Program-made: the position numbers and the translations under genes
Notes under the pieces: generated by a model
Seen by the model: only the letters and a program-made list of their open reading frames with translations
Databases searched by the model: none
Told to the model about the DNA's origin: nothing
Shown: positions 1-5,764 of the stretch, piece after piece
How the letters are laid out: each line of letters opens with the position of its first letter
Position numbering within the stretch: the stretch's first letter is position 1
Assembly (NCBI GenBank): GCA_016934645.1
Contig: JAFGSL010000168.1
Span: forward strand, 1 to 5,764
Reading direction: 5' to 3'
Length of the DNA stretch: 5,764 nucleotides
Origin: Anaerolineae bacterium
GTDB taxonomy: Bacteria > Chloroflexota > Anaerolineae > B4-G1 > SLSP01

Positions 1-22
1 CAAATTAAAGAGATGTTCTACG

Positions 23-52
23 TTCACATTTTGGCTGAAATCAGTGTATTTT
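23..52 (+). promoter_or_regulatory. Weak candidate sigma-70-type promoter
   Basis: TTCACA at 23-28 matches five of six bases of the -35 consensus TTGACA. TATTTT at 47-52 matches four of six bases of the -10 consensus, with an 18-base spacer. The segment is the most AT-rich in the window and lies about 150 bases before the preferred start of gene 1, so it could drive the operon. Matches this loose are common by chance in AT-rich DNA, and no operator or other supporting site was seen. Confidence 0.22.
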
Positions 53-190
53 TGTGCTGAACCTGATTACTCCGACAGGCTGCTAGGCGGACGTTATCCG
101 GACAACCAGGTCTTTCAAATCGTTTCGGAAATCGCGCGGATTGGGCAATCCGGTTTGGACTATGCCTCATCTCTCGATAGCCAGTTCACC

Positions 191-195
191 AGGAG
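191..195 (+). promoter_or_regulatory. Ribosome binding site that decides the gene 1 start
   Basis: AGGAG lies five bases before the GTG at 201, which is ideal spacing. The in-frame alternatives, TTG at 141 and ATG at 162, have no comparable purine-rich element at the right distance. This site is the main reason for choosing GTG at 201. Confidence 0.6.
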
Positions 196-200
196 CATCA

Positions 201-941
201 GTGACCGAACAGACCACATCCACACTGCAAGACTTTCCGTTACCCGCAAGTATTGAAGCGGTCAAGACCAGCACCAACTTTGAGACCTATGACGATTTTT
301 ACCGTTATATGGTCGATAACTTGCCCCAAAACTCGCCAGAAACCCGGCGACGGTACGCCAATCTGATCGGCAAACGATACTTTCCCGGTCTATCCCTTGA
401 TACCTTGCTGCCCAAGGTTTGGAAGACCTACCAGGATGAACAAATCCTTGTCGATTTGATGCGTGTTTTGGCGCTAGAAGCAGAGCCGATCATTTCTGAG
501 TTCGTGTTGGAAAAGATATGGCCGTTGGCGGTGGGACAGGTACTTGATGGACAGATAGCACGCGACTTTATCCAGAGCAAATACGGTAAGTTTATTCGCA
601 AATCTCGCCAGAGACTGATCCACACTGTTCGTAATCTGGGTTTCCTAGGACTATATGGACAAGAACTGGTTGTCGAAGCCATCCCATCGCCTGCCAACGC
701 CTTGCTCATCTTGCTACACGATCGCTTTGCACCCACACCGCGTATCGTACGTCTGGTCGAAATATTGGATGCGGTCTGGTGGCGCCAGTTAGGACTCAAG
801 ACGCCCGATGATGTGCGCCGCATTTTGCACGAAGCGCAAGCTGCCGGTCTGATCGCCCGATACGTCAAGGTGGATCAGTTGGAGCAGATCACGACTCGTT
901 TTTCGATCAACGAGTACATTTCACAGGCCAAAAGACTATGA
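201..941 (+). CDS. BrxA-like (DUF1819-like) BREX accessory protein
   Basis: This is a 246-residue soluble protein with no signal peptide or membrane segment. GTG at 201 is preferred because AGGAG sits five bases upstream; ATG at 162 would add 13 residues and TTG at 141 would add 20. Residues 28-41 form an amphipathic helix. They are followed by SPETRRRYANLIGKR at 45-59, which resembles the basic Arg-Tyr-Ala helix near the N-terminus of BrxA/DUF1819 proteins. NLGFL at 145-149 resembles the family's conserved segment before the second domain. Residues about 201-235 look like a winged-helix unit. BrxA proteins are small DNA-binding helical proteins of BREX loci, usually about 200 residues, so this one is slightly long. 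The gene overlaps the next by ATGA. The BrxA assignment rests on pattern and context; it could instead be an unrelated winged-helix protein of a BREX-like locus. GC content is lower than in the downstream genes. Confidence 0.55.
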   Translation: MTEQTTSTLQDFPLPASIEAVKTSTNFETYDDFYRYMVDNLPQNSPETRRRYANLIGKRYFPGLSLDTLLPKVWKTYQDEQILVDLMRVLALEAEPIISEFVLEKIWPLAVGQVLDGQIARDFIQSKYGKFIRKSRQRLIHTVRNLGFLGLYGQELVVEAIPSPANALLILLHDRFAPTPRIVRLVEILDAVWWRQLGLKTPDDVRRILHEAQAAGLIARYVKVDQLEQITTRFSINEYISQAKRL

Positions 942-1444
942 CTGACGATGAATTCCTGGAACTGGTGGCTCATTTCTGTGAACGTGCGCTACCCGCCCAA
1001 GTAGGACGGCACGTCTATCTCTGGCATGGCAAGATCGCTCCACTGACTTTACGGCTTTCAGGTACGGTCGTTCAGACACTCAACTTGCACGAACTGGCCG
1101 CCGGGCTGTCTCGCGCGCCGCGTTCCGTCGATGCGGCCCGCAGTTTGTTGAACGAGGCCATTGCTTCACAAATGAGCCGTTTGATCTCGCCGCACGGCCA
1201 GCAAATTGTCCTCGTGACCGGCTGCGATTTGCTGAGCCGTTACGGTATGCGTCTGACACCGTTTGTGGAATATGTGTCGGACCGGGTGATGGTGATTTTT
1301 GTTCTCGCGCCGGACGAGACGCGGTTTCAGCCACCAGTACCACTGCCCAGTTACATCTCGTTGGAACCAGATGCGCCCCTTGCATATCTACAGAATATGA
1401 TCGACAAGCGGGCAGTGATCGATAATGTCGAGGAGGTCATATGA
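938..1444 (+). CDS. Small BrxF-like protein, Walker A apparently missing
   Basis: This 168-residue soluble protein sits directly before the large ATPase gene, the place brxF occupies in type 3 BREX loci; BrxF is a predicted small P-loop protein of about 150 residues. The predicted strand order fits that fold: HVYLW at 25-29, then VQTLNL followed by a helix with LSRAP, then a Walker B-like strand IVLVTGCDLL at 90-99 with Asp97, then VMVIFVLAP. In BrxF the first strand should lead into GxxxxGK[ST]. Here only Gly31-Lys32 is present, followed by Ile, with Val at position 26 where the first Gly is expected. Nucleotide binding is therefore doubtful. The ATG overlaps the gene 1 stop as ATGA and has no strong ribosome binding site of its own, so translation is probably coupled. 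It also overlaps the next gene by four bases. The BrxF label is moderate; a BrxB-like or wholly separate adaptor family is possible. Confidence 0.5.
   Translation: MTDDEFLELVAHFCERALPAQVGRHVYLWHGKIAPLTLRLSGTVVQTLNLHELAAGLSRAPRSVDAARSLLNEAIASQMSRLISPHGQQIVLVTGCDLLSRYGMRLTPFVEYVSDRVMVIFVLAPDETRFQPPVPLPSYISLEPDAPLAYLQNMIDKRAVIDNVEEVI
1431..1436 (+). promoter_or_regulatory. Strong ribosome binding site for the ATPase gene
   Basis: AGGAGG, a perfect Shine-Dalgarno core, lies inside the end of gene 2, four bases before the ATG at 1441. With the ATGA overlap it supports both the start of the ATPase and coupled but efficient initiation. The spacing is slightly short. Confidence 0.7.
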
Positions 1445-4400
1445 GCCGATTACCGCTAAAGGACCTGATCATATCCAAAAAGCGCCCCCAAACAACGCTA
1501 TCCCTTGTGCCTGCGTTTCAACAGCAAACCGGCGAGATGGTCGAGAACTATATTTTTACTGGCACCATTCGCGCTCATTTTGAAGCGATCCTGGAAGAAG
1601 TGGCGCGCGGGCAGGGCCAGGGATTCTGGGTACAGGCCGAGTACGGCGCGGGCAAGACGCACTTTTTAGTCACGCTGGCGGCACTGTTGTCAAACCTGAA
1701 TGACGATCTATGGTCACAAGTGGCAGACGAAACGATCCGGCAGTATCAACGCCGCCTGGGCAGCTTCCGGCTGTTCCCGGTCGTCGTTTCCCTGCGCGGC
1801 GAAGGTACTGGCAACAATCTCGTCGATCGTTCTCTGCTGGATGTGTTGCTCGAAGAAGGATTTCAGCGCGCTTTGGACCATGCAGGGATAAAAGAACAAG
1901 TGCAGGTCACGGCCGCCGAGGACTTGTGGGCCTGGCTGCAATCCAAAGCCGGGCAGGGCATCCGTCAGGACGCGGAGGCGTACGTGCAGCGCCAGACAGG
2001 GGTTTTGCTTCAAGATTACCGCGACGACGAGAATATCGAGGCTGCTGGGCGGCTGATCGCCGAATATTGTCAGTCGGCAGGCATTCGACCAGATATCGTA
2101 TCCAGCGTCAAGGCGCGGCTTGGACACATTTACAAACAGATCACCGATCCGGGTGTGGGCAAGTATGATGGGCTGCTGGTGGTGATCGACGAGTACGAAG
2201 GGTGGGAAAAGAACCACAACAGCGACGACGAGCTGAGCGCCGACGCCGAGTTGTTGGAAACGCTGGGCTACCTGCTGCCGCGCGATCTGGGGTATCATGT
2301 GTTCACGATTGTGGCTTCGCAGTCGTCAGTGCCGGCCAAGTTGCGCGGCGAGCAGGCCGGTGACCGGTTTATCAACATTCCGCTCCTGGCGCAGGGTAAC
2401 GAGCGTGATTACGACGTGATCGTCTCGCGTCGTGTGCGACAACTGAACCAGGATCGGCTGCCCGAGATCAACGATCATTACGAGTACTATACCCATAACT
2501 TTGCGTTCGCGCGTGATCTCACACTGGAAGAGTTCTACGACATCTTTCCTTTCCAGCCACGATGTTTTGATGTCGCGCGGCATATCACGGCGCGCGATCT
2601 GCCAACCGCGCGCTCCGGATTGTTTGTCTTCTGGGAAGTGTTGAATGCCCGGAATCTTCTCGATCGGACGATGTTGATCCGGGTGCCCGATCTGCTGACC
2701 AGCCGTCACCTGGTCGAGGACTGCCTGACGACCACGGTGTACAAGGAAGCATATCAGGCTTACAGGGCGGCTTATGAAGCGCTTGCCGCGTTTGGCCTGG
2801 AGCCGCAGGATTTGTCCCTTGCCCAAGACAGTTTGACCGCACTTTTCTTGCATTACCTGGCCTTTATGGATGCGCCGCAGGCGATGAAACTGGACGAGAT
2901 TGCCGAGGCAACACTGACCACCGATGATTTTATGCGCGCCAGTGACAACGTCGCCTATGTATTGAGCCAAATCCAGGCTTTGCCCCAGGTCGAATTTGAC
3001 AGCGCATCGGCCCAATTCATCCCCGCCGGCGGCGATGGGCCGTCGGTGGTTACACTCTTTAACGAGGAAAAACGACGCTTTCTGCGTGACAGATACAAAT
3101 TGCAGCAAGCCTGGACCAACAGCCTGTTCTTTACGCCAAGTGACACGGGCGGCGCGGCGGGGTTGTTCACCGAGTTTCCGCCCGACGAGCGGGTGACGCG
3201 GCGGGTGGAGACGCGCAACCTGGAATATGCCGGCGAGGTGACCGTCTCCACCGGATGGCGGCTGGATCAGGGGCTGGCGCTGTCCAAAGAGGATACGCAT
3301 TTCAGGCTGATCATCCTGACACCGTCGACGGCACACTCGGTCAAGTCTTCTATAATCGAAGACCCGCGCATTGCTGTGATTTTGCCCGGCGAGATGACCG
3401 ACGAAGCGCGCGACGCAGCGGCGGCTTACCTGGCCTGGCAGTCGATGCAAGAAAGCTATGAGAAAAAGACCGGGCGTGACGCAGAAGAAGTGCGCTCCTG
3501 GCTGGGCACGCAGCGGCGCAGCTTTATGGATACCCTGACCGACACCCACCTCAAGTTGTACCAGGCCGGGCAGGTTATCACCAGGGATGATCTGGCGATT
3601 TCAGCCCGCGATGCTTTTGGACGTGGCGGAGGCAACGACGCGCGTATCGCCTATCTGGTGGAACAACTGCTGACGGCAGCCTATGCCCAGTTGCCCGTCG
3701 CCTCGAACCAATTTCGCCACACGTTGACGCCATCCGAAATCGGCAAAGTGTTTGCCGGCTACTTTGACAAGCAGCCGCGTCCGGCCGACACTGCCGCGGT
3801 ACGCAATTATGGGGTGGCATTGGGCTTGTCTCATCCTGACCGGCCGGAGCATTTTCTATCCCAGTCGCCGCGTGTCTTTGAATTGATCGAAGAGATGCTG
3901 CAAGCGCGCCAGGGCGCCGACCTTCCTATATGGCAGATGTACGACCGGCTGGCGATGCCCCCTTGTGGCCTGCCGTACACACTGATCCAGCTCTATTTGC
4001 TGGCTTTTGTGCGCTGCGGTGTGCCGCGCGTCGACCTGCTGCTCAAAGCCGGACACACGCTTCGCGATAGCAGTCGTCGCCCGATCAACCGCGAACGTCT
4101 GACTGCCGGGACGGTCACCGATCTGGAATGGAAGCCAGGTCTCGACCGTTATTTCGACGCCCTGGTGCCAGCGGCAGGCCCGACCTGGAATGAGACGTTG
4201 GCCTACGCACGCGAGATCGCCGACGATCTGCGCAGCACGACCGATCAGGCTCAGATCGAAGCGCAGAGTGAACGTTTATCCGGGGCATTGCACGATCTCG
4301 AAAACGATCTGGTTACGCAAAAGCGCAATTTGCAGGTGTTGGCGGGCACATTGGGGGCAGACGCACCGGCAGAAACTTCCCAGGCTTTGGAACGGCTGAC

Positions 4401-5391
4401 CCGGCTGACCGACAATCTGGCCGCCAACTATGCAGATTTCTACGAACGCGCCGAACATGTGTTTGAGGCCGGCCCGGAGACACTGCGCGGCGATATGCAG
4501 GTCTTTACACGCTTGCGTGCCCTCTCATCCGTTGCCGCCGAAATCGGCGCTTTAAAGCGGTATCTGGATGATGTGAGCCTGCCGCCCAGCGAGCATCAAC
4601 TGAGCACAGATCGAATGATGTTGAACGCGCAGTTCAGCCTGAACGAGTTGGTCCGCGATCCGGAAACGTGGACACGCTTGCGCGAGGAGTTCAGACAGTT
4701 CCAGCGGCGCTATCAGACCGCTTACCAGAAACACCATCGCGATCACTATCAGGCGTTGGTCGCACTGAGCGAATCGTTGGTGGACGTACCGCGACGGGTA
4801 CAGGCATTGGCCCTGATGAACCGTATTGAGGGGTTGGGTGCGCCGCTGGGCAGCGACCTGCAGAGCCGCTACGAAACGCTGCAAGCACAGCTTGCGCCTT
4901 GCCCGATAACCCAGGTGATGGCGGTGAGCGTGGAGCACGGGCCGACCTGCGAGCGGTGCCCACAACGGCTGCGCCTGACCGACGAGCCTCCCAGTCAGGC
5001 GGTGGAAAGCCTGCTCCGCGATCTCGACGCGGCATTGGACAGCAAACGCCGCCAGTTGGCTTCGGAAGCGATCCACCGCGTGCTGACCAGGACCGACCGC
5101 GCGGATATGGCCACCTTCCTGGACGCGGTGCGCGCTGCCGACCTGGCCGCCCTGGTAGATGTGATGAGCCCCGATCTGGCCGCTTTCGTCGAGCGAATGC
5201 TGGTCGAAGAGTCGCTTCTAACCGCCGAGACCGACGTCCTGGTTCGTCTCGCCGGGCAGTTTCCCAGCCTGGAGGAGAGCGACGTAGAGCGGATGGTGAC
5301 GGCGCTGCGCGGCTTGCTGCAGGCAGCGTTTGCCCAGGCGCGCCAAGAAAACCCGGACAAAAAGACGATTCGACTCAACTTGAGATCCTGA
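1441..5391 (+). CDS. BrxC/PglY-type large P-loop ATPase
   Basis: This is a 1316-residue cytoplasmic protein, in the usual 1200-1300 range for BrxC/PglY and related DUF6079 ATPases of BREX loci. The Walker A motif is AEYGAGKT at 66-73, followed by His-Phe as in BrxC proteins; Ala66 replaces the usual first Gly. Walker B is LLVVIDEYEGW at 245-255 with Asp250 and Glu251. A sensor-like strand ends in VASQ at 291-294, and SRRVR at 329-333 may supply an arginine finger. FPFQP at 369-373 matches the proline-rich segment closing the ATPase core in this class. The remainder is mostly helical, with likely coiled coil near 925-970. A cysteine cluster (Cys1154, His1166, Cys1170, Cys1173) probably binds zinc. 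BrxC/PglY proteins are essential for BREX phage exclusion and probably form ATP-driven assemblies on DNA. The start is fixed by AGGAGG and the ATGA overlap. A DUF499-type ATPase of another methylase-linked defence system is the main alternative. No frameshift or truncation is seen. Confidence 0.8.
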   Translation: MSRLPLKDLIISKKRPQTTLSLVPAFQQQTGEMVENYIFTGTIRAHFEAILEEVARGQGQGFWVQAEYGAGKTHFLVTLAALLSNLNDDLWSQVADETIRQYQRRLGSFRLFPVVVSLRGEGTGNNLVDRSLLDVLLEEGFQRALDHAGIKEQVQVTAAEDLWAWLQSKAGQGIRQDAEAYVQRQTGVLLQDYRDDENIEAAGRLIAEYCQSAGIRPDIVSSVKARLGHIYKQITDPGVGKYDGLLVVIDEYEGWEKNHNSDDELSADAELLETLGYLLPRDLGYHVFTIVASQSSVPAKLRGEQAGDRFINIPLLAQGNERDYDVIVSRRVRQLNQDRLPEINDHYEYYTHNFAFARDLTLEEFYDIFPFQPRCFDVARHITARDLPTARSGLFVFWEVLNARNLLDRTMLIRVPDLLTSRHLVEDCLTTTVYKEAYQAYRAAYEALAAFGLEPQDLSLAQDSLTALFLHYLAFMDAPQAMKLDEIAEATLTTDDFMRASDNVAYVLSQIQALPQVEFDSASAQFIPAGGDGPSVVTLFNEEKRRFLRDRYKLQQAWTNSLFFTPSDTGGAAGLFTEFPPDERVTRRVETRNLEYAGEVTVSTGWRLDQGLALSKEDTHFRLIILTPSTAHSVKSSIIEDPRIAVILPGEMTDEARDAAAAYLAWQSMQESYEKKTGRDAEEVRSWLGTQRRSFMDTLTDTHLKLYQAGQVITRDDLAISARDAFGRGGGNDARIAYLVEQLLTAAYAQLPVASNQFRHTLTPSEIGKVFAGYFDKQPRPADTAAVRNYGVALGLSHPDRPEHFLSQSPRVFELIEEMLQARQGADLPIWQMYDRLAMPPCGLPYTLIQLYLLAFVRCGVPRVDLLLKAGHTLRDSSRRPINRERLTAGTVTDLEWKPGLDRYFDALVPAAGPTWNETLAYAREIADDLRSTTDQAQIEAQSERLSGALHDLENDLVTQKRNLQVLAGTLGADAPAETSQALERLTRLTDNLAANYADFYERAEHVFEAGPETLRGDMQVFTRLRALSSVAAEIGALKRYLDDVSLPPSEHQLSTDRMMLNAQFSLNELVRDPETWTRLREEFRQFQRRYQTAYQKHHRDHYQALVALSESLVDVPRRVQALALMNRIEGLGAPLGSDLQSRYETLQAQLAPCPITQVMAVSVEHGPTCERCPQRLRLTDEPPSQAVESLLRDLDAALDSKRRQLASEAIHRVLTRTDRADMATFLDAVRAADLAALVDVMSPDLAAFVERMLVEESLLTAETDVLVRLAGQFPSLEESDVERMVTALRGLLQAAFAQARQENPDKKTIRLNLRS

Positions 5392-5399
5392 ACATACCT

Positions 5400-5406
5400 G
5401 GAAAGG
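5400..5406 (+). promoter_or_regulatory. Ribosome binding site for the methyltransferase gene
   Basis: GGAAAGG lies seven bases before the ATG at 5414, within the 22-base gap after the ATPase stop. It supports that ATG as the start and gives the methyltransferase gene its own initiation signal, unlike gene 2. The gap contains no hairpin or T-run, so transcription should continue through it. Confidence 0.6.
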
Positions 5407-5413
5407 TCATTGT

Positions 5414-5764
5414 ATGGCTTTGCCCGAACAACCCGATCTGGCCGAGTTTATCCGCCAGCACGCCAAACCCTACGACCCCGCCGCCGACACGTACCGCCGC
5501 CCGCCCTTTGCCCAATCGGTCAAGGCCGGCAAAAACAGCCCCATCTATAACGCCCACTCATATCACACCAAGGTGCCGCCGGAGGGGATCGTGCCCTATA
5601 TCGAGCATTACACCGATCCCGGCGACCTGGTGCTGGACCCCTTTTGCGGCTCGGGCATGACCGGCGTGGCCGCCCTGATGGCCGGCCGCCACGCCATCCT
5701 CAACGACCTGTCCCCGGCCGCCGTGCATATTGCCCACAACTATACCACGCCGGTGGACGTGGCC
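5414..5764 (+). CDS. DNA N6/N4 methyltransferase, N-terminal part (PglXI-like)
   Basis: The first 117 residues are present and the frame stays open to the window edge. DPFCGSGMTG at 75-84 is methyltransferase motif I, the S-adenosylmethionine-binding loop of PF01555-type adenine/cytosine amino-methyltransferases. It is preceded by PIYNAHSYHTKVPPEGI at 43-59 and PGDLVLD at 69-75, which resemble motif X leading into motif I. Asn97-Asp98, at the end of the next strand, is the expected ribose-contact position. The catalytic motif IV (D/N-P-P-Y/W) is not in the window and should follow downstream. A methylase next to a BrxC/PglY ATPase fits the BREX modification enzyme; the PF01555-like motif I favours PglXI of type 3 over PglX. 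The N-terminus lacks the LWWARR-like pattern of DUF1156 methylases, which argues against that system. Composition is very GC-rich (up to about 73%), above the genes upstream. Confidence 0.82.
   Translation, partial: MALPEQPDLAEFIRQHAKPYDPAADTYRRPPFAQSVKAGKNSPIYNAHSYHTKVPPEGIVPYIEHYTDPGDLVLDPFCGSGMTGVAALMAGRHAILNDLSPAAVHIAHNYTTPVDVA

Larger units (their letters stand above)
1..200. other. Leader region with no convincing gene
   Basis: This stretch precedes the first gene of the operon. The first 60 bases are about one third GC, much lower than the rest of the window, as expected for a promoter region. A 70-codon open frame beginning with GTG at base 44 runs out of this region into gene 1 in another frame. 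It has no ribosome binding site and no recognisable protein pattern, so I do not call it. Short alternating elements TCCG (71-74), CGGA (88-91) and TCCG (97-100) could form only 4-base stems. No end of an upstream gene can be recognised, so this may be the true start of the operon. Confidence 0.5.

Noticed and set aside
71..102. Possible switching hairpin or attenuator from TCCG/CGGA elements in the leader
   Set aside because: The stems are only four base pairs long, with no T-run after them, and match no known riboswitch pattern. Such pairings are expected by chance.
44..256. 70-codon open frame on the plus strand across the leader and the start of gene 1
   Set aside because: It starts with GTG without a ribosome binding site, overlaps the better supported gene 1 in another frame, and shows no recognisable protein pattern.
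2326..3549. 407-codon open frame on the minus strand inside the ATPase gene
   Set aside because: It lies wholly antisense to a gene with clear ATPase motifs. Long antisense frames are common in GC-rich coding DNA, and its protein is rich in Arg, Gln and His without any family pattern.
5392..5413. Possible terminator between the ATPase and methyltransferase genes
   Set aside because: The 22-base gap has no inverted repeat or T-run and contains a ribosome binding site, so it reads as an ordinary operon gap.
4899..5660. 253-codon plus-strand frame bridging the ATPase end and the methyltransferase start
   Set aside because: Its product is Arg/Pro/Gly-rich low-complexity sequence typical of an out-of-frame reading, and the two genes it overlaps have clear motifs and ribosome binding sites.
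5414..5764. DUF499/DUF1156-type defence system as an alternative to BREX
   Set aside because: The methyltransferase N-terminus lacks the LWWARR-like segment expected near the start of DUF1156 proteins, and the small BrxF-like and BrxA-like genes fit BREX better. It is not fully excluded, because the rest of the locus is out of view.

Overview
The window holds the 5' part of a tightly packed plus-strand operon that looks like a phage-defence locus of the BREX/Pgl type. There are three complete genes and the beginning of a fourth. In order they are a BrxA-like (DUF1819-like) protein, a small BrxF-like protein with a P-loop-type strand pattern, a 1316-residue BrxC/PglY-type ATPase, and the first 117 codons of an amino-methyltransferase of the N6/N4 DNA methylase type, resembling PglXI. 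All names come from motifs and remembered family patterns, not from a database search.

Layout: bases 1-200 are AT-rich at the far left and hold no convincing gene. They contain a weak promoter candidate and, just before base 201, a good ribosome binding site that points to a GTG start for gene 1. Genes 1 and 2, and genes 2 and 3, overlap by the four bases ATGA, the classic sign of coupled translation. Gene 3 and the methyltransferase gene are separated by 22 bases that contain a ribosome binding site and no terminator. The methyltransferase gene runs off the right edge. No tRNA, rRNA, CRISPR array, insertion sequence or sizeable repeat was seen.

How the genes may work together (family knowledge plus inference): in BREX, a methyltransferase marks host DNA at a non-palindromic site, while a large BrxC/PglY ATPase and small Brx proteins act with the PglZ protein to block replication of unmarked phage DNA. 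The set seen here (BrxF-like, BrxC/PglY-like, PF01555-like methylase) fits type 3 BREX best. In the usual type 3 order, however, brxA comes last, whereas here the BrxA-like gene comes first. PglZ and the helicase BrxHII, which would settle the matter, would lie to the right of the window. Without them BREX is a good hypothesis, not a proven call. The small protein also appears to lack the Walker A nucleotide-binding loop that its family name implies.

Organism: a bacterium using Shine-Dalgarno signals. Composition is uneven: about 33% GC in the first 60 bases, about 42-55% in sampled parts of gene 1, roughly 58-70% in the ATPase gene, and about 63-73% at the start of the methyltransferase gene. 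The protein style reminded me of Chloroflexota (Anaerolineae-like) genomes, but that is only an impression.
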